A DNA stretch of 64,000 nt, taken from positions 434,001-498,000 of the forward strand of contig CAWUHX010000150.1 of NCBI GenBank assembly GCA_963922205.1. The letters run 5' to 3'. The stretch's first letter is position 1; each line of letters starts with the position of its first letter. The notes under the pieces are model-generated. The model made no database searches and was not told the DNA's origin. It saw only the letters and a list, made by a program, of their open reading frames with translations. Below are positions 23,559 to 33,700 of the stretch, one piece after another. The stretch comes from Romanomermis culicivorax (lineage: Eukaryota > Nematoda > Enoplea > Mermithida > Mermithidae). The translations under genes were made by a program, and so were the position numbers.

Positions 23559-23981
23559 CATACATGTAACGGAGCTCCGAGGTCTGGGGGGGGGGGGTTG
23601 GAGCACTTTTTTGGGGCCGGGGGTCAGTAATTCCCAAAATGTTGGGGGGAGGGGTCCCTGAAGGAAAAAAAATTCGATTTTTTCCATGAAAAATGTCCGA
23701 AAAACTGTTTAAAAAGTAGTAATTTTTGTCTAAAAAATGATAAAATATGTACTTATGGCGCGAAGCGCCGAGAAAATTGACGTTTTTGACCATTTTTTGT
23801 TCAAAAATTGACATTTTTCAGTATTTTTCCGACTAAAACTATGGGCGTTCCTAGGGCTACCATATGGCTAGCCATAGGATTGGAAAATCCTGGGGGGGTC
23901 GCCCAATGGCTAGCCATATGGTCGACGATTTCTGGGGGGGGGGTTCCCATAGCACTTCCCCCCCCCCCAATTACATGTATG
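23559..23981. mobile_element. hAT-like MITE, CATACATGTAA family, 423 bp
   Basis: Termini CATACATGTAA and TTACATGTATG are perfect inverted repeats. The 8-bp direct repeat ATTTAAAG lies at 23551-23558 and 23982-23989, the target-duplication length of hAT elements. The interior has long G/C runs near both ends, repeated GGCTAGCCATA palindromes and a central GGCGCGAAGCGCC hairpin. No transposase. Confidence 0.85.
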
Positions 23982-23989
23982 ATTTAAAG

Positions 23990-24480
23990 TCATACACGCA
24001 GTAGAGGTTAGGGGGATCCAGCAGATTTTGAATGACTCTCAAAAGATTCGACACCCAGCAATGATCGAGAAGATGATGGAGTAAAATGAGCAAAAGAGAA
24101 GAGAAAATCGTCACAGCCAACTGTAGTTTGACGATTTTTTTAAACAAAGCATACATGATTCCAAAGAAGTAGAATCAAAACTTGAAAAAAACTGAGCAAG
24201 AATAGCTTAACATATATGACTAATGGAGAATGTGCTGCTTGGATCTTAAAAGACGTTTGTTTTCGTTATCACGAAAGAAAAAAATTTCTGTCCCACCCCC
24301 AGTCCTGGCAGACACCCCGTAGAATTGCCATGCTTGCGCATTTATGTTCGAAATATTGTGGAATCCGCGGGGTCTATATCTGTTTGCGGATTTCATTTAA
24401 AGGATATGGTATGCGTCAAGTCTTTTCTTATTATCAATCTAATTGAGCGAATATTATTTAGAAAATTTTAAATCTCTCAA
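23990..24480. repeat. Dispersed repeat shared with 40890-41480
   Basis: Shares ordered blocks with 40890-41480: CAGCAGATTTTGAATGACTC / CAGCAGATTTGACTCTCC, the AACAAAGCATAC block, TATCTGACTAAT, and a CCACCCCCAGTCCTGGC-type right part. Termini were not resolved. The short minus-strand frames in both copies (starting MYALFKKIVKLQ and including YALFRKIVKLQ) are related but not convincingly coding. Confidence 0.6.
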
Positions 24481-25340
24481 ATATTCTGTGTGATTACAAG
24501 AATCTATAAATAAAGACGTTGAGAATCAAATGTAGCACAGAATTTAACACATTCAGCAATGCCACATCGAATTGAGTAAATTAACGGATACGACTGTGAT
24601 GGAAATACACAAACTGAGTTTGCTCGATTCGTCGAAAAAAATGTTGGGATTTAAAACAGACACACACGACAAAAACGGGTCATAGATCGAAAACTGCTCC
24701 AAGTTGGAAGATTGGAAAAATTGAGAAAATATGACAGTTTTTGCTTTAAAAAGCATTTCAGGAAAGGGGATGGATGACAAGATAAGTAGCCAAAGTCTCT
24801 AAGTACGCCTATGAATTGAACCTCCTAAAAACGACAGAGATTGCAATTTTTTGATTAAAATAGTAACACCCAAAATATAAACGACTCCTCGGTCATCGCA
24901 ATGGTTGCTCGTACATGAGCTAGAGTTAAACGGAGAGTTTTTATTCCTACACATACAATCGTTTTTTGTGTATATCATCAGAAGTTGGAAATTATATCCT
25001 ATCATTACCAACAAGCCAGGTTCGATGCGGTGCACAACATAAACTAAACTAAATGCGATAGCCTAAAAAAAATTTGCGTACCAGGTTTATCAGATGGCAG
25101 AAACATTTATTTAGCAAAAACTGGGCGAAGGCATATGGCTGATTGATGGGACCGATAAAACGTATAAATAAATTCAGATATAAGCACAAACATGTCGAAA
25201 TAGCACACAATTTACCTCACTGCCTAACAAAGTTGTTTACCAGCAACCCAAAATCAAAACTTTCTAATTACCACTTATGAGAACCGAACACGTTGAAAAA
25301 TTTGAATGACCATAAAGTGTCCAAAAATTTTCAGTTGATA
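24481..25340. other. No supported gene
   Basis: Minus-strand frames at 24553-25062 can be joined through AG/GT sites in two incompatible ways, and neither gives a recognisable protein. Confidence 0.4.
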
Positions 25341-26170
25341 GTGCAACGGGTGGCCGACTGTGCCGTCTGATCGACTGTACCGACTGGTGGCCGACCGCAA
25401 AGACTGAGGCCGACTTTACCGGGTGGCCGACTGTAGCACATCGTTGACTGTACCGGATGTTCGAGTACCGGACGGTCGAAAGGTGACTATTCGATTATTT
25501 TTCCTTTCATAATTTCTTAATTTGTTATAAAAGCCGAAATTCATTCTATTGGCTTCCCAATATTTTTGTAACAAAAAAAACTGTATGAATAAAATATGTC
25601 AGAACTTGACGCGTCCTGGCTTAGCACAATTGTTGCATTAATAATACACGGTATGCAAACCATCAAATCCGCGTTTAGCTTTATTCTTTTTGAGTAGCCA
25701 AAAATGATTGGGATTTGTACGACCTTCGCAGGCATCGAATTTCCATGAACTGTCAACAACAGATATTTAGCAGCGCCAAAATCATTTTCATTCATTTTTA
25801 TAAGAAACATACTCAACAAAATGAACAGAAATGACGAGAAAAATGTCTCACAAAATGAAAAACTTTTAGAAATTCAGGAATTCCAACGTGTGGGCATTAA
25901 CTCAATTAACATATTTTTGCGTTGCTTCCATTTTTTGATGATCTATTGTGTATTGAAACCTATATTTGGCAAAATTTTATTCACAGTGCAAAAACATTTT
26001 ATATAAGATTCGACTTGTAAACTATTTCCAATTGAATTCGGCCTCCTGGTGCAATCGGCCACCCGGTACGGTCGGCCATGTCCTACAGTCAGCCACCCTG
26101 TGCAGTCGGCCAACTGGTACAGTCGGTCAGGCTGCACATTCTGTCACGCGGTACAGTCGGCCACCCAGTC
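25341..26170. mobile_element. Foldback element with GGCCGACTGTACC-repeat arms
   Basis: 25341-25482 is a degenerate 17-18-bp array of GTGGCCGACTGTACCGG. 26036-26170 is the same array in reverse complement (CGGTACAGTCGGCCACC). About 550 bp of unrelated AT-rich sequence separates them. Same architecture as 19615-20942 but a different repeat unit. Confidence 0.65.
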
Positions 26171-26825
26171 TAAAACGCATTTTTCCGGCATTTTCCCCTA
26201 CTCTACGTTTATATTGCTGTGGAATTTTTCACTCAAAAATTGCAGCTCATAGTTGGATGGGTTCACGAGTTAACACTTCCATGTGAGACGTCGTGTTAGA
26301 GGAGAAAATTTGAGAAATTTGTTTGCGAATTAATTTCATCATTTGCTCGGAAAATTCCAAAGAAACTGATAACTTCAAAGAGAACCATTTTTAGCCGAAT
26401 TAATTTTGAGGAACGGGGGCCGGTATTACTATTGCGACTTAAGTAGGAGCTTAAGGTGCAACTTAAGTCTCTACAATGTTATAACATATAAAAAAAGTTA
26501 AGTTCCAGCCGAGCACCAGCTTGGCCGGTATTACTAAAAATTTGTTAAGCTGCACCTGAGCAACAGACTCAAGTCCATTCAGCTGTTAAGCTGGAGCTCA
26601 AGTCTGACTAGTATTATGAAAGTTAAGCTAGAGCTTAAGCTGCAGCTTGACGTAAAAAAGTTAAGATTGGGGATAGCTGTCTTAAGTTCGTATTTTATGC
26701 TAGTCGTTTGGTTATATTGCTTGATGAAGAAAACGTCAATATAGAATTCGTAGAAATCGAAACTTTTCCTAGAAAATCGAGAACAACTAATCACTTTATT
26801 TATACATATATCTCTATCAATGTTA

Positions 26826-27070
26826 TAGTCTGTTTTTTATAAAATGCTTCCAAATAGAAAAGTGACACAAATCAGTACTGTCTTCAAAATCGCTTACATA
26901 AAGTTCTTTTTGTAAAATTTTTAACTCGAAAAATTGCTAAAGGTTAGGTCAGTATGCTTACAAATTTCTAGTCCTACATGATATTTTGTTTGTCAGAAAA
27001 TCGCGAAAATTTGAAATACTACTTGCTTTCCACTTCTATTATTTGGAAGCGCTTTAAGAAAAACAGACTA
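26826..27070 (+). mobile_element. TA-flanked MITE, 245 bp
   Basis: TAGTCTGTTTTTTATAAAATGC at the left and AAGAAAAACAGACTA at the right form inverted ends, with TA on each side. Collinear with 39025-39269 over the full length. Confidence 0.85.
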
Positions 27071-27355
27071 TAGTATTTTTCGATAAGTTCAATGCACATA
27101 GGTACTAGGTACTGTTGGATTATGCACACAGAAGAAAATAAACATCGTAGAGGCCCAAAAAAATGCCGACAGGAAAAGTTAAGCTACAGCTTAACTTCCA
27201 AGGCAAAACATATGAAATAGGTTAAGCTGGAACTTAAGCTGGTGCTCAGCAACAGCTTCGCCAAGCTGCAGCTTCTCATCTTAGTAATACCGACTTAAGC
27301 AGTAGCTTAACCAAGTTCCATCTTAACTTCCCACACAAAAGATATAAAAATGTAG

Positions 27356-28261
27356 TGTAACGACCAGATTTGTGTGAGGTACTTTACTTTTAACCAACGG
27401 TCTCTACGGCGGAACAAAGGAGCGCGGGCGTACAATATGGTGATACGGCTAATGATGATCGACGGCTGCTTACGACGTCGATACGACAATACAAAACCCG
27501 TCTCGATTTACAATAACGAACGGGGGCCTCGGTTTAAGTTGCTTTCATACAATTGGCCGCTTGCAAATATAAAAGACGGGGGCGAGCGCGGTTTAAAATG
27601 ACGAATTCGAAAATCCAAAAACTCTAACCAATAATAACAAAAATCACGCTTTGCTTCTTCTTTTATACGACGTTTTTGGCCACTCCCTGGGCGTTGCGGG
27701 AGGTCGTGCTTCTGTCCATCTTCTTCCGCCAATCGTCCCTTCCTGCTACACTTTTTATGCTTTCTTAGTTACGCCTTTCTAATGCTTTCCTGGTACTGTA
27801 TGCTTTCCGTGCTTCATTTGCTTTCTACGGTGGGATTAGCCACACCTTTGTGCTTCTGTGCATGCTTCCTGTATCGGTTTCTCTGTATACACATGTTTTG
27901 TGGGGCCGCTGCTACCGTTACACTTGAGACTACTGTCTGGCGGGGCTTCTACGTATTTTACTGTGTGCAGGTGTTGTTTACGATTTTTACGGGGGATTAC
28001 GGTAGCTGTGGAATGTGTAGTTTAGTGTAGGTTCTAGGGGACCAGCTGCCGTTTGTGCAAATTAATTAGGGCATCTTAATTGGGCTACCGGGGTGTGAAC
28101 GGATCAAAATAAAGTACTTCACATAATTTTATAGGAATGTTTGGGTGTGAATCCCAGACACCCTTGAGACGATAAAATACGAAAATGAATAATATTTAAT
28201 AAATGTTTATCACATACAGTATGCTATATATTTACAGTACTGCTTTAGCAGGTACGTTACA
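27356..28261 (-). mobile_element. Solo LTR, 906 bp, minus strand
   Basis: Bounded by TGTAACGACC and GGTACGTTACA and exactly 906 bp, the same length as the LTRs of the complete element. GTAG occurs immediately outside on both sides (27352-27355, 28262-28265), an intact 4-bp target duplication. This marks LTR-LTR recombination that removed the internal region. A minus-strand TATA box (TATAAAAGAAG) lies near 27665. Confidence 0.92.
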
Positions 28262-28376
28262 GTAGTTAAGCTGCAGCTTAACTCGTCTCTCTTGCTCAGC
28301 ACAAGCTTAACTTTTAGTAATACTGACTTAGGCTCCAGCTCAAACTTAAGCTCCAGCTTTGTAGTAATAGCGACCC

Positions 28377-29042
28377 CAGAACAAGATTCAGCTAGAGTAA
28401 GGATCAGTACACCAAGTGAAATCGATAAGCATGCAAAGAATGCATTCTATGCTGTCTTGCTGACGTCGACGTATTGTTAGAATTTGTACATCTGACAAAA
28501 TAACAGATTTTTCCTCAGAATGAATAGGGAGTGCCGACATGATATGTTTTGGTCCTCAGTCCCTTCCAAAATCTTTTGCCTGGATTAACAACAGGTTGCG
28601 TTTCACGATTCTGAAGAAAACAATCATTCTTTCACCTTGAAAAACTTATCTTGATTCACACCAGAAGAAATCGTTTGGGTTTCAAAAAAATTATCTGTAA
28701 AGTTCATCAAAATCTCTTCTAAGCTGAGACGAATTTTCCGGAAAAACTATACATTAAATCGTCGTTCGTGGTTACTGAATATAAAACTTCATATGGGATC
28801 GATTATCAAATAATATATTCAATTCTATCGTTGTCAGGAAGCCTCATCACGGCGACAAGTTGGGAGTTTGTATGAGTGTATCGTCAGAAGACTACCTACC
28901 ACTATTATAGAGCATAGACCACCAACGAATTACTAATAAAGTCAACACCATATTTCTTAGGGCGGTATTTTTGTAATTCGACACATTTTTGTATACCCTA
29001 TTTCTATGTAGGTCGCATGACATCAAAGGATTGTGAAACATT
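28377..29042. other. No recognised gene
   Basis: Ordinary AT-rich sequence between the foldback element and the old LTR. Confidence 0.5.
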
Positions 29043-29561
29043 TGTAACATACATGCTAACGCAGTACTGTAAATATATAGTGTACACTATGTGATAATCA
29101 TTATTAAATATTATTTCATTTCTTAATCTATTGTCTCAAGGGTGTCTGGGATTAACACCCAAACATTCCTGTAAAATTATGTGAAGTACTTTATTTTGAT
29201 CCTTCCACACCCCAGTAGCCGCTATTGACCCAATTAAGACGCCCCAATTAATTTGCGCAATGGCAACTGGTCCCCTAGAATCTACATTAAAGTACTCATT
29301 CCATGGCTACATTAATTTCTCATAAAAGTCGTAAACAACACCTGTACACAGTAAAAAGTAAAAGCCCTGCCAGACAGAAGTCTCAAGTGGGACAGTAGCG
29401 ATGGTCCCACAAAACATGTGTACACAGAGGAAATAGGTACAGAGGCATGCACAGAAGCACAGAGGTGTGGCTAAGCCCACTGTAGGAAGCAAGCATAGTG
29501 AAGACACGAAAAGCATACAGTACTAGGAAAGCATTGGAAAGCATGACCAAATTAGCGAGAT
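29043..29561 (+). mobile_element. Old gypsy-type LTR, left part
   Basis: Begins TGTAACATACATGCTAACGC and is collinear with the first part of the 906-bp LTR, but with many substitutions. It is cut at 29561 by the complete element; the remainder continues at 38878-39509. Confidence 0.85.
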
Positions 29562-30467
29562 TGTAACGTACCTGCTAAAGCAGTACTGTAAACATGTAGC
29601 ATACTGTATGTAATAGACATTTATTAGATATTATTTTATTTTCACATTTTATCGTCTCAAGGATGTCTGGGATTCACACCCAAACATTCCTACAGAATTA
29701 CGTGAAGTACTTTATTTTGATCCGTTCACACCCCGGTAGCCCAATTAAGACGCCCTAATTAATTTGCACAAACGGCAGCTGTTCCCCTAGAACCTACACT
29801 AAACTACACATTCCACAGCTACCGTAATCCCCCGTAAAAATCGTAAACAACACCTGCACACAGTAAAATATGTAGAAGCCCCGCCGTACAGTAGTCTCAA
29901 GTGTAACAGTAGTGGCGGCCCCACAAAACGTGTGTATACAGAGAAACCGATACAGGAAGCATGCACAGAAGCACAAAGGTGTGGCCAAGCCCACCGTAGA
30001 AAGCAAGTGAAGCACAGAAAGCATACGGTACCAGAAAAGCATTAGGGAGGCGTAATTAAGAAAGCGTAAAAAGCGTAGCAGGAAACGACGATTGGCAGAA
30101 GAAGATGGACAGAAGCTCGACCTCCCGTGACGCCCAGGGAGTGGCCAGAATCGCCGTATAAAAGAAGAAGCAAAGCGTGATTTGATCATTCTTATTCTTG
30201 TGGTTTTTTTCCGTTTTGACTTCCGCGCTCGCCCCGTCTTTTTTATACATTTGCAAGCGGCCGACTATTCGAAAGCAACTTAAACCGAGGCCCCCATCTG
30301 TATTTGAATTCGAAGCGCATTTATTGTCGACGTTCAAGCGACCGTCGATCCCCGTTGTTTTATTGTAATCGTACGCCCGCGCCCCCGTCCCCTATTTGTC
30401 CCCGCCGTATCGACCGATTGGTTAATTGGTTAGAAGTAAAGTACCTCATGCAAATCTGGTTGTTACA
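29562..30467 (+). promoter_or_regulatory. 5' LTR with promoter
   Basis: 906 bp, TG...CA ends. A TATAAAA box lies at 30157-30163 just after a GGAGTGGCC block that is conserved in every LTR copy here, so transcription probably starts some 25-30 bp downstream. The reading frame of the polyprotein is already open in the last 40 bp of this LTR. Confidence 0.9.
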
Positions 30468-30472
30468 TATTT

Positions 30473-30490
30473 TGGTGACCGTACCATTAC
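30473..30490 (+). promoter_or_regulatory. Putative tRNA primer binding site
   Basis: TGGTGACCGTACCATTAC begins five bases after the LTR, the usual place for minus-strand priming. Its first three bases (TGG) pair with a tRNA CCA end. Which tRNA is used cannot be decided here. Confidence 0.55.
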
Positions 30491-30710
30491 GTTAACCAGT
30501 GGAACTCCCTGCCCCCAGTTAGGTGTACTCTTATCCGGGCATTTAGAAGCATTAGATAATACAGTAGTAATCATTTCCTACAGTAAGACAGTATTCGTAG
30601 AAAGCAAACTGGAAATCCCCTCTAACGAGACATTAAGCGATACATTTAAACGAATACAGCGTGAAGCAAAAATTGAAGCATTTAAGCAGAAATCCCATCG
30701 TAAACCAAGA

Positions 30711-33700
30711 ATGACCCACCAAACGCAAGATCATTTAGGAGAAATCGTTAGAGAACAGATAAACGATTTGTTTTCAGAACATTTTCGTACCCTACGCACA
30801 CAATTGAATCAGAATACAGTAAACCCTACCCTAATAGACGATTTAAGAACAGCAAACATTCGTAATAACATGGCAAACAATTTCTACGCGAAACCTACAG
30901 TATTCACGGGCGGCGTGACCCAACATTTTGGTGAATGGAACAAAAGATTAGAACAATTCATGGCACTCCAAGGCATGAAAGATACAGACGTACAGTTAAA
31001 GTTGGCATGTTTAGAAATTCATTTAGGAGGAGCCGCATTAGCAAAATTCAAAAGCTTAGCCAATTCCGAAAACCCTCCCCACACATACGAGCAGTATAAA
31101 GTCGCATTGCAGGCATTTTTCCCAAACAATAGAGATAATGAGCTACATCAACAATTCCTACGCGAAAGAAAACAAAAGCGATCAGAAACAGTAACGGAAT
31201 TCTTATTTGATCTAGAACATCTCGCAACCCTCGCCTACCCTAACTTTAACACAGACGCACGAGAAATGATCATAAGACCCCTCTTTGTAGAAGGCATGCA
31301 AAACGAAATCAGGGAAGCAATTAAGTATAGAAGATTCACAACTCTAAAAGAAATGTCAGACGAAGCAGCTTACATTGAACAGCAAATTCTTAGAAATGAG
31401 TTAAAGTCTAACGCCCTTCCCTTCATACCCCCAAAACCCGAACCCATCTTTTCCCTCACCAATAACACAGATCAACAGGATCTTTTGCATCAGTTAGAAC
31501 AACAAGTAAAAGATTTACAGTTGCAGATCAAACAAAAACCTCAACCCCCACAACAAAGTAGCTACAACAATTTCAGTAACAATACTTTCAGCAGGAATAA
31601 TGCTTACAGGAACAATACCACCCCCAGGCAACCCACATGCTTCCAGTGTGGACAAATCGGACACGTAGCTCGTAATTGTAAATCAGTAGGCACCCGAAAA
31701 TCATGTGAAATCTGTTTCCATAATAATCACAGTACACGTGATTGTAAAAGCCGATGCATCCACTGCTCCCAAACAGGACATAGATCAGATAACTGCCTTT
31801 CAAAACCCTACTCCAATTTTCAATGTTTTCTATGCAAGCAGAGAGGTCATACAAGCAGGTATTGTCCAAATCAGCAGAGTCGTAATATTCAAAATTGCAT
31901 TGAGTACAGGCAACCCCAACCCCTCATGGACATTGATGACCCCGCATTTTACTCAAAATTACCCGCCATAACTAACGGCCCTCAGACTACTTTAGGAACT
32001 ATCATGCCCAACACCCACCGCCGTAGTGACGAATACGTCCTTGATCTGGACGTACCCGATTGGTGCGCCATGTCACCACCCCCCACGCCTGAAGCCGCAA
32101 AAATCGAAAAATTGCCGCCCACCATCCCCGTAGGCTACAAGATCCCCCGAAAGCAAGACACAACGCCACCCACCGCCCCCGAAACCCCATCGAAAACAGG
32201 TCGCAACTTATTGTCCCTCTTACACGGCCTGACCCCTGAACCCTACCAATTCCGCCCCCGCCAAACGCTTCTACCAACCCCCACAAGTAAGCAAGTCCAA
32301 ACCCCATCCCATGACTCAACTTTTAAAGTTTTACAGACCGTTCAGATTTCAAATCGGCCACCCCCCCAGCTCAAAATCGCAAAACGACAACACCAAAAAC
32401 CGCCACGCCAAATCGAGCAGAGCGAAAAAACACAGTACCCCGCCGCCTCCACTAAAACACTACATTGGCCATTGTATTGTATATTTTTATGTATAATAAT
32501 CCCCACATCGTGTAGTGCCCAATTTCAGATGTGTGGAACTTCATTGAGCGGTCACTCAGTCAGCATACCAAAACTTGTATCATGCATGCCCCCTTCCACA
32601 GTAGACAAACCCGTACAAACATTCGGAAAAATCTATATCCCCTCCACTAAGCCCCACATTACAGACACATACAAATGCAGTGTTCGCAAACGCAAAATTT
32701 GTACTAATACAGGATTTTTTGGATCAAAAGGTATTGTCTTCGACCAAACCAAAATGCAAAATCTAACCCCACATGTTTGTAAGGCAATCGTTATAGACAA
32801 AGAACACAATGGTCAAAAATTATACGAAACCCAACCAGGATTTTGGTCAACAAATAACTCCCTAAGCGTAGAATACACATGGTGTTGTACAGACCATTGT
32901 ACCTCGGTCACTAACGTCATCATAGAAATAGGACAAATAGCATCTTGGAATGGAAAATCTATGACAGGTACATTAGGCGACCTGGGGTCATGCAAACCGA
33001 CATCAGGTCATTGTGTCACAGCCGACGGATCCATTATCTGGAATGAAACAGCATTTGAAAACCTATGTCCTTTCGAATACAAAAATACACATCCCATCAA
33101 ACTCACGCAAACCCACATGATAATAGAAGAGCTACAAGGTGCATTCTCGGTTAAAAACATACTCTTTTCGAACCCCAATTGCCCAGAAATCCAAGACAGC
33201 ATTCTAACCGAACAAGGCATTATTGTACAATTAGACAAAAGCACCCCACATCGTAACGCATTTTTAACCCCAAAAACCAACGAAACTCATACTACACTAT
33301 ACGATTTTGATGATTTTGAACCCATCAATGCAAAACTAAACTATCTAGCAGACAAAATACAGGAATTCGAAATTCAAAATTTCAAAAACGTATGGAGTGA
33401 ATTATGCAGACAGGCACAGCGTCACCTTGATCTCGTATGGCAAATTTTACGTCTTGATGCAACCCTTGGAGCCCGTGCATTCCTACAGCGAACCGACATA
33501 ATAGCAGAATTCACAGGAGAAGCCCTCACAGTCTGGCCCTGCAAGCAGGTAAACGCATCCAAAGTCTTTTACAACCATAAAATCAACCAAACATGCTACA
33601 AACTTTTGCCCATTCTCGTAGGAACTGAACTCATGTTTTCAAATCCAGGTGGCAACGATTTGACCCCTTTCTCACAAACCGTTGACTGCCATCACATGCA

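Larger units (their letters stand above)
26412..28376. mobile_element. AGCT-rich foldback element interrupted by a MITE and a solo LTR
   Basis: The left end GGGGCCGGTATTACTATTGC and the right end TAGTAATAGCGACCCC are inverted. The body is built of alternating TTAAGCTGCAGCTTAA-type palindromes, as at 10070. Two later insertions lie inside: the TA-MITE 26826-27070 and the minus-strand LTR 27356-28261. Removing both leaves about 0.8 kb of nearly continuous inverted-repeat sequence. Confidence 0.6.

Noticed and set aside
24553..25062. Minus-strand exons that could form a membrane-receptor-like gene
   Set aside because: Two incompatible reading-frame joins are equally open, composition is AT-rich, and no motif or polyA context supports either.
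27782..28030. Hydrophobic 82-codon frame repeated in every LTR copy (also 29794-30189 and 38204-38599 on minus)
   Set aside because: It lies antisense to the retroelement inside LTRs and is broken or altered in older copies, so it is most simply a shadow frame.
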